In this document: piece by piece, positions 10,978 through 19,736 of the stretch
Layout of the letters: every line of letters begins with the position of its first letter
Position numbering within the stretch: the stretch's first letter is position 1
NCBI GenBank assembly: GCA_014084085.1
Contig: NPFB01000039.1
Location: 144,156-208,155 of the forward strand
Length of the DNA: 64,000 bases
Direction of reading: 5' to 3'
Source: Hondaea fermentalgiana
Taxonomy: Eukaryota > Sar > Bigyra > Thraustochytrida > Thraustochytriidae
Program-made: the position numbers and the translations under genes
Notes under the pieces: generated by a model
What the model was told of the DNA's origin: nothing
The model's database searches: none
Seen by the model: only the letters and a program-made list of their open reading frames with translations

Positions 10978-13248
10978 TCAACTTGGCGTATGGCAGCATT
11001 TAGCGCGACTCGACGTATCCAGCACCGAATCGCGTCTTGTTTGGCTCTTCGTCTCTGTCTGCTCCACATGTTGCAGCACCTTACTCGAGTCGACGCACGC
11101 AACCTCGGCCCAAAGCCACGCCCATTGTGCTTGTTCCACACGATGCTCTGACAAAGCGCTTCGCAAAGCTTCTAAAAGCTGATTCCAGACGCATCCTACG
11201 CAAACAAGACCGCCCAGCGCTGATTGTGGAAGTGCCTCAAACCATTCGCCGCCTGTGACCTTCTGTGACACTGCCCACGCGTGAAGACTTACAGGAAAGT
11301 GATCACGCGCATACTTCCACTCATGTAGATCCTTGCACGCAGGTAAAAGACCGGCCAAGGTTGAATTGTCGTTGCGTTCCCCGCGCGCCCATAGCTGCAT
11401 TAATTTGAGCCCTGGAGCAGAGAGCAATGAATGTCCTACCACTTTGTCCTCGAGTGCCACTTGGTAGCCAAGCTTCAACGCGGTCAAGAGCTCCACGCGA
11501 AGACGTCTGGCCACCTCTTGCCGGACCACACGGCTTCTCGTCGTCATGCGCACCCAAAAACTCACTTCATGACGTCGCGCTTCGCGCCTCGAGGCCACCA
11601 TCACTTCGAATACCGGAGACAGTGGACTCGTGCGATTCCGAGCCCGTTGAAGGGCACCAAGCTGGATGACCACTTCTTGCGTCGACGTCGCCACCGCCGT
11701 CGAGAGCCTTTGCGCAGTTCCAGCATCCAATCGGGCCCGCCGAGCGCTGTCTTCGGCGGAAAGTATTGCGCGTGCCCTCTGTCTCTCCAGAAGCGCGAGA
11801 TCTTCGCGACGCCAGCAAGCTCGTTTTCGACCGCAATGACCTCGGATAGCTCTCTGCATCGCACGACAGCCGAGAATGCGCATAACGCCTTGTTTACAGA
11901 AGTCGCGTGCCACCCAGACGACCATCTTTGCGCGAACGGACTGCGAGGCCAAGGTGAAATCGAACCAAGCCTCGAAAACGCGAAGCTTGACACCCGACAT
12001 GATACGCACTGCAAAGTCACGAACGGCTCGGTCTCTTCGTGCTACATTTCGCCATTGTATCATGATCCGAGCCTGCCGCTCGAGCACAATACGCGCAAGG
12101 TACAGCCGGAGCCTCGCCTCCCGGACCTCGCGACGATCACGCACGAAAGCAGCCAAGCTTGCAAAAGCTTTCCAGACAACGCGATTTCCTACACGCCGCA
12201 TTAACATTTTGACGCGCAGACTCCGTTTGCAGTAGACCAGCCACGACTGAAAGGTAATGCACATGAGCGTGCGCTCCAATTGTTTGAACGTGGCGTCGAC
12301 ACGAGCAAGAAGCGAGCGTCGTGTTGCGGCTCTCTTGCGTCCACGATGACCTCTGTAGAGACGCTGTACATTACAGGCTAGCCTCATGCATCGTGGTCTC
12401 CAGACACTCCAATGGGCGTACCATGAGTTTTGAATACACCGTGCAGCGCGCAGGACCCGCCTCTGATATCTCCGACCGGGCAAACGACCAAAGCGCTCGC
12501 GTCCAAAGGCGAAAACCTGCCAGTCCGGAACCGGGCCGTATCGATTTACCAAGACAAGAAAGTCAACAAAGTCGCTGCATTCTTGTGCTCGCAAAAGTAC
12601 AAGGTCGGTCTCGCGCTGCCTGCGTTCTTCGTATGCCATGATCTCGCGCTCCATGCCTTCTGCAATCTCGGTTTCTTTACGCCGCTGCGTCCCGATCTGT
12701 CGCACGATGCTCGCCATGTGCTGCGAGGCCCAGTGCGGATGAGACTTTTGCGTGCGGGCTTTCCCAGACGCCCGAAAACCCTCAACGCGAGTTTCTGCGG
12801 CCGCAAAACCAGCATTTTGCCATGTTGAAATAGTTTCTGGAGCCTCGCGCTCCCTTCCATTTACTGGAGACTTGGTGTCGCTCAATCGAAACATCATTCG
12901 CTTCGCCCGCTGCTGCGTGGTGAGGAGTTCCCGCGTAAGCAAAGCGCTTGGGTCGCACAAAGTCTTTTGCAATCGAAGTCGTGCTTCGATTTGCCCCTGC
13001 TGCATGCTCAAGAGGGTCTCCTGTCTCCAGGTCGCGCTTGTACTTTGCGAATTCATCATCGTTTGTGCAAAGCGCTCATGTTTCGATGGTTCGCCGCGCT
13101 CTCGACGCTTTGCTTCTTCGTGTCTCTCTTCACGAACACGCGCCAGGTACTCGTCATAGTCCTTGTACGGGCGAGCGATTTCAGCCCCGGAAGCCGGCCT
13201 CGTCCGCACGGCCGGGAGACTATCACGCCGCGCGCTACGCGCGTCCAT
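10978..13248 (-). CDS. IQ-motif, Sfi1-like repeat protein
   Basis: The protein has 756 residues from the ATG at 13248, as the codons upstream of it lack an ATG. It is very rich in Arg, Ala, Glu and Trp. Several IQ-like calmodulin/centrin-binding motifs are visible (AARCIQNSWYAHW, NVQRLYRGHRGRKRA, RAMQRAIRGHCGRKRA). Between them are helical segments with the spacing of aromatic residues known from Sfi1-type centrin-binding repeats (FQSWLVYCKRSLR, VFEAWFDF). By analogy it may be a cytoskeletal or basal-body scaffold that binds calmodulin or centrin, which is inference. It converges on the DUF445 gene with 281 bases between the stops. Its codons are less GC-rich at the third position than those of ATM1 or CapZ. 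No intron is evident. Confidence 0.78.
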   Translation of the reverse strand: MDARSARRDSLPAVRTRPASGAEIARPYKDYDEYLARVREERHEEAKRRERGEPSKHERFAQTMMNSQSTSATWRQETLLSMQQGQIEARLRLQKTLCDPSALLTRELLTTQQRAKRMMFRLSDTKSPVNGREREAPETISTWQNAGFAAAETRVEGFRASGKARTQKSHPHWASQHMASIVRQIGTQRRKETEIAEGMEREIMAYEERRQRETDLVLLRAQECSDFVDFLVLVNRYGPVPDWQVFAFGRERFGRLPGRRYQRRVLRAARCIQNSWYAHWSVWRPRCMRLACNVQRLYRGHRGRKRAATRRSLLARVDATFKQLERTLMCITFQSWLVYCKRSLRVKMLMRRVGNRVVWKAFASLAAFVRDRREVREARLRLYLARIVLERQARIMIQWRNVARRDRAVRDFAVRIMSGVKLRVFEAWFDFTLASQSVRAKMVVWVARDFCKQGVMRILGCRAMQRAIRGHCGRKRACWRREDLALLERQRARAILSAEDSARRARLDAGTAQRLSTAVATSTQEVVIQLGALQRARNRTSPLSPVFEVMVASRREARRHEVSFWVRMTTRSRVVRQEVARRLRVELLTALKLGYQVALEDKVVGHSLLSAPGLKLMQLWARGERNDNSTLAGLLPACKDLHEWKYARDHFPVSLHAWAVSQKVTGGEWFEALPQSALGGLVCVGCVWNQLLEALRSALSEHRVEQAQWAWLWAEVACVDSSKVLQHVEQTETKSQTRRDSVLDTSSRAKCCHTPS

Positions 13249-14181
13249 GCGGCCTCCCGCCAATTATCCCAGCATTACAACTTCGCGCAATGGCCTCTTT
13301 CTTATGCATTCCTCATGTGAGACGTGAGGAGGGAGAGAACCGTTGAGGTTAAGAGCGCTCAGCCCTCCGGCTGTCTGGGCTTCCCTTCCGCCAAGCCCCT
13401 AGTATCCTCGTAAAACTTACACTTCCCACGCCAGCTGCACGAGCGAGGATGAGCGGGACTCCTTCGCACGCGCGGCAGGTGCAGTGCCGCAGCGCAAGCC
13501 CGTGCCACGTCTCGAGACGGTCGACCTCTGGCCAACACCACTGTCATGTCATGTCTGCTTCCGTGTAGCCCAAACTGCAGACCGTGCAGCCTGGGCCGGT
13601 CGCAGCAGCACTGCGGCACGCGCCAAAACAGGGCTGGTCAGCGACGTGCGCGCATACCTTGGCATGCATACAGATACGCCGTCATGAGTCGCGTTCAGAA
13701 GACGCTGAGAGCGGTGCGGGCACCAGTGTCGGCTGGACCAGCAAAGGTCTTTGAGAGCGTCTTTGTCTTTCTCCTCTCAGTCGCCAGCGTCATCCTTCGA
13801 CATTTTGTTGATCGACCGACTACTGGGAGGGTCTTGAAGCCGGAACCGCGTCTCGCGCCTCGCTCGCAGGAAACAAAAGCCTCACCCAGAGGCCAGAGCT
13901 TGCGCGAAACCGAGGAGCTCAGACAGCGAGCTCTCTGCGCGCATTTCGGCTGGTTTGCTACAAGAGGCCATGCGGAGACACGAGAAGTAGCCTATTTGCG
14001 CCTCTTATTATTCTAACCACGGACGACGACGAAAGGCATCACGAGCAGCAGTGGCAGCTCGCGCGGAGGTGCGTAGCGACGGCAAGGGCGACGACACCGC
14101 GAGCGTCGTCAAGGCGAGTGGAAGAGTCTGAGTTCCCCGCGAGGTTGCCTGCAGCGGCCGTGACGAAGTCTGCGGAAAGAG
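13249..14181. promoter_or_regulatory. divergent intergenic region
   Basis: This 933-base region lies between two divergent genes and probably contains both promoters. An open frame from the ATG at 13684 to 14016 (about 110 residues, no family motif) is the only candidate gene. I do not consider it supported, as its composition does not match the neighbours. Confidence 0.5.
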
Positions 14182-15348
14182 ATGGGACGGGGCGCAGGCA
14201 AGAATAAAATGTACGCCGTGCGCAGAGGCCGCAGCTTCGGGCTCTACAGGTCGTGGGCAGAGTGCGAGGCCCAGGTGAAGGGGTTCTCGGGGGCGCAGTT
14301 CAAAAGCTTTTCCACAGAGAGCGCCGCGCGGGAATACTTGGGCGCTGGATCCGCTCCCAAGAGCGAGCCAAGTCGTGTGCCCCGAGCGACGCCTCAAGCA
14401 GCCCCAAGGGCCGCACCGAGAGCGGCGCCCCGTGCGGCGCCACGCGTGGAGCCACGATATGCGCCTGAGCCCGCGAACTACTCGTATAACTCGTACCGGT
14501 CTTTGTCGTCATCCTCAATTTCGAGCTCGACCAGCGCAAGCCGTCTCGCAAGCTCGACCAGCGCAAGCCGCCTCGCAAGCTCGACCAGCGCAAGCCGCCT
14601 CGCAAGCTCGACCAGCACGGCACCGACCGCCTTCGACTACAGCTACTCCGCAGCCTTCCCTTCGAGCTCGAGTACTTCCGGTCGGCCTTATTCCTCCTCT
14701 TCTTCTTCCTCTTCCTCATCGTCCTCGACTGCGGCCACATCCGCGGCAGCCTCGCGCAAGAGGAAGCCACGCGCCGCATCGGCCACTGCCAAGAAACAGC
14801 GGGTTTCTTCGTCATCGTCGTCGTCTTCCTCCAGTAAGCGCACAGCGGACGGCACGCTCGTCATGTACACAGACGGGTCCTGCATTGGCAACAAAAACGT
14901 CCGTTCCTCAGCAGCCCCGGCTGGTTGGGGCGTCGTCGCGCTCAAATGGCGCAATGATGATACCCCGCAAACTCTCCACGAAGATTGCGGTCCTGTTGTG
15001 CTCGACAGACGATCAGATGGCTACCTTGGCGCCGAGCATGGCTCGAACAACACGGCTGAGCTGACTGGAATCGCCGAGGCTCTCAAGTACGCCAAGAACC
15101 TTCCCGCGAGCTCGTCAGAGCCCGTGGAAATCCGCTTCGACTCGGTATACGCCGCCAAGTCAGTCATGGGCCAGTTTAATGGGGAAAAGAACAAGACGCT
15201 CATCAAGAACTGCCGCAAGCTCCTTGCAGAAGTTCAAGCCGTGCGTCCTGTGGAGTTTGTTCATGTCAAGGGCCACAGCGATGAAACCTACAACGATCGC
15301 GCCGACGTGCTCGCCAAGCGGGGTGCGCTCCAGCCAGCACGTCGCTAA
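14182..15348 (+). CDS. RNH1: ribonuclease H1
   Basis: The 388-residue protein has the full eukaryotic RNase H1 plan. Residues 1-55 are the RNA:DNA hybrid-binding domain (MYAVRRGRSFGLYRSW...AQFKSF). Residues 60-220 are a disordered linker, and 222-380 form the RNase HI catalytic domain. The catalytic acids are visible as Asp230 (YTDGSC), Glu292 (NNTAEL), Asp319 (RFDSVYA) and Asp374 (NDRADVLA), with the helper His364 (VKGHSD). The enzyme cuts RNA in RNA:DNA hybrids in the nucleus and often in mitochondria. The linker is unusual: AAPR repeats, a nine-residue repeat (SSTSASRLA) three times over, long serine runs, and a basic cluster (SRKRKPR, KKQR) that should act as a nuclear localisation signal. 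The ATG at 14182 follows a gap of 933 bases. No intron is evident. Confidence 0.95.
   Translation: MGRGAGKNKMYAVRRGRSFGLYRSWAECEAQVKGFSGAQFKSFSTESAAREYLGAGSAPKSEPSRVPRATPQAAPRAAPRAAPRAAPRVEPRYAPEPANYSYNSYRSLSSSSISSSTSASRLASSTSASRLASSTSASRLASSTSTAPTAFDYSYSAAFPSSSSTSGRPYSSSSSSSSSSSSTAATSAAASRKRKPRAASATAKKQRVSSSSSSSSSSKRTADGTLVMYTDGSCIGNKNVRSSAAPAGWGVVALKWRNDDTPQTLHEDCGPVVLDRRSDGYLGAEHGSNNTAELTGIAEALKYAKNLPASSSEPVEIRFDSVYAAKSVMGQFNGEKNKTLIKNCRKLLAEVQAVRPVEFVHVKGHSDETYNDRADVLAKRGALQPARR
14524..14622 (+). repeat. 27-base tandem repeat inside the RNase H1 linker
   Basis: A 27-base unit starting agctcgaccagcgcaagccg occurs at 14524-14550, 14551-14577 and 14578-14604, followed by a partial copy to 14622. 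The unit length is a multiple of three, so the reading frame stays open and each copy adds nine residues (SSTSASRLA). The copies differ at one base, which suggests recent duplication. Confidence 0.92.
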
Positions 15349-15472
15349 CCCAAGCTCACCTGCACGCGAGAGGGGTTGAAGACCATTCTTTTCTTTTCGA
15401 ATCTAATCGGCGACTACTATTTTTCTTTCTATTCTTTTTCCATCAGACCAAGGAAGATGAGCGGCACTCTGA

Positions 15473-16337
15473 TCAAATTGTCACACTCGGCAAGTCAAAA
15501 AGATCCTGAACCTGCAAAATGAAAGCGCTCGCGGTGATGGCATCACAAGTAAGGACCTCCTGGGACGCCTTGCTCCACGCCGAAACGGAGACCGAAGTGC
15601 GCCATGATTGCACCTCGTCACATTTTGGTGGTTGAATCGCCTTGTGCACAAGACGAATCACCGTCCAAGCTGGAAGCTCTTCGCAATAGGGGAGCAGATA
15701 GCTTGCAGCAAGAATTTGCGCGTTGCGATCATTACAATCGAGCTCGAGACGACGGGCCCAGGCACGCACAGCTTCCCCCTCTTTACCCTGGAAACCATAG
15801 TGCTTTCGCGCAGCCTCGACGACGGCATCCGCGTAACAAGTGAATTTATTTGCATATGAGCGAAGGCCCCCTGATGGCGACGCAGCCCAACGAGCTGCCA
15901 AAGCGCGAAGAGCAGCAAGGGAGTTCAGACACGCAAAGACCTCAACGAGTGGATGCTCAACCATAGGATCTACAAATACATGCAAGAGCTCATGCGCGAA
16001 CTGGTACACAATCTGATTGAATCTCCTCGTTCGTAGGCACGTTATTGCCACACAGTACTTTTCAGGCAAGTCATTTGTTACCGCACGTGGGACTTCGTCC
16101 TGGATCAATGTGCATGACTTCCATCCTCGCGTCGGCCCCTCCTGCGCGAACAGTGTTCTCGTTGGGGTCAGTTGAAATTCACAGCACGAAATTTTGAGAA
16201 AGCTCACGCACCTGCATCTTTTCCACCATCCAGTCTCGGACCTGCTCGCAGACCGCGAGCACGTCAGCGTCGCGTGGCTCCCCAACGCCTAGTAGGAGTG
16301 GCAGCTGTTCGTCGGCGCCTCGCCCGAGCGCCATCAT
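15473..16337 (-). CDS. HELLH zinc-metallopeptidase-like protein
   Basis: Two exons read on the minus strand, 16337-16212 and 16141-15473, are joined by a 70-base intron (gtgcgt...gcgcag) in phase 0. The protein is 264 residues. At residues 92-96 it has HELLH inside a hydrophobic helix (VYQFAHELLHVF), the zinc-binding pattern of metallopeptidases. Glu109 (HPLVEVFA) follows at a distance that would suit the third ligand of a gluzincin. There is no signal peptide or membrane segment. The rest matches no family that I can name. It converges on the RNase H1 gene with 124 bases between the stops. The start is the first of two adjacent ATG codons at 16337. Peptidase activity is an inference from the motif. 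Confidence 0.72.
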
Positions 16338-16878
16338 CGCATCTCTCTTTGCTATGTTTTCGCTTCTTCCAAAGGTCCGAAACGAAGACCTTTGCACCTG
16401 CTGCGTGCGGCAATCGCAATGGGAGCGCTGACTACGCACAAGCGGACTCGAAAGAAGCTCGCTCGAGCGCTCGGTGACGATTCGCCTGCTCGCTTGTTTT
16501 CGCGCACAGTTTCAATATATTCGGCCTAAGCTTGCCCAGCGTTAACATAGGTCCTTTATGCAGCAATTACATTGGAGGTCTCTGTGAACCGTGGTCATCA
16601 CGATCTCACGTCGACCTTTCTCTATCCTCCGTGTTCGAGTTTCTTCGGTCGAGAACGCCCGACTCCGCCCTGTTCCCATCGCCTCGAGGAAAGCCTGTGC
16701 TCTGCCTTGGCTCGCGCGCCACCTCCTCGGGCAGCTCGGGGCCAGCTTGCTCACAGTCAGTCAGCTTCCCTCAACCCGGGCGTCACTGTACCGGCGTCCA
16801 TCCCCGAGTCCTCGCTCGGCCGCGTCGACCGACCGATCTCCGTCCACTGCCCTCGCCCGCGACGCTGTTCCCGCACGC

Positions 16879-17278
16879 TCAGCCAGCCGTGCCTCGCTTG
16901 CCGCGAACGGCGAGGCCTCCGTGGCCAGCACAGTGGCCGCGGATGACGCTTTTGCAAATTGCAATCGTCATCGCCGGCTCTCCTTCCTTCTTCCTGGGCC
17001 CGCCGGTGAACGAAAGAAAGCACACGAGGCAAGCAAGCAAGGCTTCTCCGACATCGCCTCGTTCTTCGTTCTTCTTCTTCTTCTTCTTCTTCTCGTGCAC
17101 GAGCTCGGTCTCCTCCTCCGGGTAGTAGCGCTGGACCCGCGCCTTCTTCCCCGACGTCTTCGCCGCGGCGTGCTCGCTGTTCGCGCTTTGCACTACATTA
17201 CAGCCTGAGAGGAAGGAAGCGAGGCCTCGAGATAGAAGCGCAAGAACACAAACATCACTTCGCAGTGCCGGAATCCAT
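16879..17278 (-). CDS. possible small lysine-rich protein, two exons
   Basis: This is a tentative gene. On the minus strand, about 17204-17085 reads as a run of almost purely G- or C-ending codons that encodes a charged segment with [13 protein letters not shown] and then seven lysines. An ATG at 17278 followed by a short exon and a GT-AG intron of about 70 bases would join it in frame. The C-terminal part (to the stop at 16879) loses the coding-like codon pattern, so the end or a further intron is uncertain. The segment is faintly like the N terminus of MFAP1-type splicing proteins, which I cannot confirm. If real, its start lies only 94 bases from that of ATM1 on the other strand. Confidence 0.3.
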
Positions 17279-17308
17279 CCTCGCGGGCGGCGCGCGTGCG
17301 GGCGGGCG

Positions 17309-17338
17309 GCGCTTGCGGAGCGAGCGCTTGCGGAGCGA
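17309..17338. repeat. 15-base direct repeat upstream of ATM1
   Basis: Two exact tandem copies of gcgcttgcggagcga lie 34 bases before the ATM1 ATG. Confidence 0.92.
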
Positions 17339-17371
17339 GGGAGCGAGGCGCGCGCGGGCGGCGGCGGCAGC

Positions 17372-19531
17372 ATGCTCGCCGCGCTGGGCCCCGGGCGCGG
17401 GCTGGCGTGCAGATTGGGCGCGAGAGCCTCGGCGACGCCGGCATGGGCGGCGACATCGACGTCGACGTCGACGGCGGCGCCCGCGCAGACGTCGAGGCGG
17501 CTGCTGCACCACCTCGAGGGCCGAGGGCCGGGGCGAGGGATCTTGCAGCAGCACCTGCAGCAGCAGCAGTGGGATAAGCTCGCCCTGGGACGCAGCGGCG
17601 ACCTGGCAGCGGCGTACTCACGCACGCGCCTCGGGCTGGCGCACAGCGTGCGAAGGTCGCACCTGCGCGGCCTGAGCTCCAAGGCGAAGAAGGCTGCCGC
17701 GCCGAAAAAGCCGCCAACGGGACACGGCGCTCATGAACAGGAAATCTTGCGCGCCATGGCGCGGCACATCTGGCCCGATGGGCAGTGGAACACCAAGGCT
17801 CGAGTTGTCGTGGCCCTGGCTCTTCTCGTCGGCGGCAAGATTCTGACCGTCGCCGTACCCTTCATCTTCAAGGCTCTCGTCGACGAACTGAATCAGGTCT
17901 CGGGCGGCAACGACCAGACAATTAGCCCACAAGCGGCCGCTGCTGTCCCCGTCTCGCTCGTGCTCATGTACGGTCTCGCTCGTGCCGGAGGCAGTGCGTT
18001 TCAGGAAGGCAGGAATGCAGTCTTTGCGGCCGTGGCACAGTCGGCCATTCGCAAAGTCGCGCGCAACGTGTTTCTGCACTTGCACTCCATGGATCTCTCC
18101 TTTCACCTGAACCGACAAACTGGTCGCCTCTCGCGCGTCATTGATCGGGGCGGCAGGTCCATCGACTTTGTCCTCTCCTCGCTCGTCTTTCGCGTGGTTC
18201 CAACAGCGCTAGAGCTGTCCATGGTCAGCGGGCTCCTGCTCTATCGCGCCGGCCCGGCCTATGCGGCAGTGACGATGGCAACTCTCGGTATTTACGTCTG
18301 GTTCACCATTCGGGTGACCAACTGGCGAACAGAAATTCGCAAGAACATGAACGCCTCGGAAAACGACGCCAGCGCCAAGGTCGTTGACTCCCTCATCAAT
18401 TACGAGACCGTGAAATACTTTACAAACGATATGCACGAGGCAAATCGCTACGACGATTCGCTCAAACAATTCGAAAAGGCCTCGCTGCAGACACAAAAGT
18501 CGCTCGCCTTTTTGAACTTTGGCCAAAACGCAATCTTCTCCGTCGGCCTCACGGCGGTCATGTACATGGCCGCCAATGAGATCACAAACGGCTCCATGAC
18601 GGTGGGCGATCTCGTCCTTGTTAACGGCCTCCTCTTCCAGCTCTCCGTCCCGCTCAACTTTGTCGGCTCCGTCTACCGCGAGCTGCGTCAGGCGCTCATC
18701 GACATGGACGAGATGTTCCTTTTGCAGCGGCAGCAAACACGCATCTCCGAAAAACTGGACGCGAAACCGCTTCCGCCAGCCCCTGTTGGACAGCCAGAAA
18801 TCGAGTTCCGCGACGTCTGGTTCGGGTATGCTAAGGACCGGCCCATTTTGCAAGGCCTTAACCTGAAGATTGCCCACGGCGAGTCCGTCGCCGTCGTCGG
18901 CCCTTCGGGTTGCGGCAAGTCGACTCTTTTGCGGCTCCTCTTCCGCTTTTACGACCCCGATCAGGGCCAGGTCATCATCCACGGAATGGACACCCGTGAT
19001 GCGCAGCTTGACAGCTTGCGTCAAAACATTGGCGTCATTCCCCAGGATACTGTGCTCTTTAACGACACACTTCTCTACAATGTCCACTACGCTGACTTTA
19101 GCGCCTCGCGCGAGCGCGTCGAGGAGGCTGCGCGTCTGGCCCACCTCGATGCTCTCATCAAGATGCTTCCCGAGGGTTTTGACACGCAGGTCGGAGAGCG
19201 CGGTCTCAAGCTCTCTGGTGGCGAAAAGCAGCGCGTTGCCATTGCGCGAGCCATGCTCAAGAACGCGCCCATCTTGCTTGCGGACGAGGCCACTTCGGCG
19301 CTTGATTCACGAACAGAGTCCAACATTATGGAATCTCTCTCTGCGCTTGCCAAGGACCGCACCTCAATTCTTATTGCTCACCGACTTTCCACTGCGCGAA
19401 ATGCCGACAAAATCGTCGTTCTCAATGAGGGTGTCGTTCAAGAAATGGGCACGCATGACGATCTGCTCTCCAATCCGGACTCTCTCTACAAGAGGCTCTG
19501 GGACAATCAGCATGCAAACCCGACCGTGTGA
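17372..19531 (+). CDS. ATM1: mitochondrial ABC transporter of the ATM1/ABCB7 type
   Basis: The 719-residue half-transporter begins with about 110 residues rich in Arg, Ala and Ser and nearly free of acids, a mitochondrial targeting peptide. Next comes a six-helix membrane domain that starts with the typical HIWP...[21 protein letters not shown] segment, and then one nucleotide-binding domain. That domain has Walker A at 510-517 (GPSGCGKS), the signature LSGGE at 614-618, Walker B ILLADE at 634-639 and the switch His670. ATM1 homologues sit in the inner mitochondrial membrane and export a glutathione- or sulfur-containing compound needed for cytosolic iron-sulfur proteins. All catalytic residues are present and the length is normal. 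No intron is evident. Its third-position GC content is high, as expected for a housekeeping gene. Confidence 0.95.
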   Translation: MLAALGPGRGLACRLGARASATPAWAATSTSTSTAAPAQTSRRLLHHLEGRGPGRGILQQHLQQQQWDKLALGRSGDLAAAYSRTRLGLAHSVRRSHLRGLSSKAKKAAAPKKPPTGHGAHEQEILRAMARHIWPDGQWNTKARVVVALALLVGGKILTVAVPFIFKALVDELNQVSGGNDQTISPQAAAAVPVSLVLMYGLARAGGSAFQEGRNAVFAAVAQSAIRKVARNVFLHLHSMDLSFHLNRQTGRLSRVIDRGGRSIDFVLSSLVFRVVPTALELSMVSGLLLYRAGPAYAAVTMATLGIYVWFTIRVTNWRTEIRKNMNASENDASAKVVDSLINYETVKYFTNDMHEANRYDDSLKQFEKASLQTQKSLAFLNFGQNAIFSVGLTAVMYMAANEITNGSMTVGDLVLVNGLLFQLSVPLNFVGSVYRELRQALIDMDEMFLLQRQQTRISEKLDAKPLPPAPVGQPEIEFRDVWFGYAKDRPILQGLNLKIAHGESVAVVGPSGCGKSTLLRLLFRFYDPDQGQVIIHGMDTRDAQLDSLRQNIGVIPQDTVLFNDTLLYNVHYADFSASRERVEEAARLAHLDALIKMLPEGFDTQVGERGLKLSGGEKQRVAIARAMLKNAPILLADEATSALDSRTESNIMESLSALAKDRTSILIAHRLSTARNADKIVVLNEGVVQEMGTHDDLLSNPDSLYKRLWDNQHANPTV

Positions 19532-19736
19532 GCTAGAGATATACTTGTTTTGAGAGCTAGACTCTTTTGCCATGTCGAAACTTCTATTTTCCCTCTTCTT
19601 TTCTTTTCTTTTCTTTTCCTTACCTTTCGTTTCCCTTTCCTTCATTGCTAAACTCATTTTCTTTACTTTATCATACCACCATGTCGAATAGACAAGTCTC
19701 TACGACCCCTCCGTCGCTTTGTGCCATGGTATACAT
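19532..19736. other. convergent 3' region with TTTTC repeat
   Basis: 205 bases separate the stops of ATM1 and the minus-strand PDZ protein. A T-rich pentamer tract (ttttc units) at about 19598-19640 is the main structure and may serve 3' end formation. Confidence 0.5.

Larger units (their letters stand above)
16338..17371. promoter_or_regulatory. region upstream of ATM1, with possible hidden gene
   Basis: This is a 1,034-base gap between divergent genes. It contains a TTC-repeat tract near 17070-17095 and a GC-rich stretch that may be coding on the minus strand (see the separate entry at 16879-17278). Just before the ATM1 ATG a 15-base unit (gcgcttgcggagcga) occurs twice in a row at 17309-17338. 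Confidence 0.6.

Noticed and set aside
13684..14016. A 110-residue open frame before RNase H1
   Set aside because: No motif, atypical composition, lies in a divergent promoter region.
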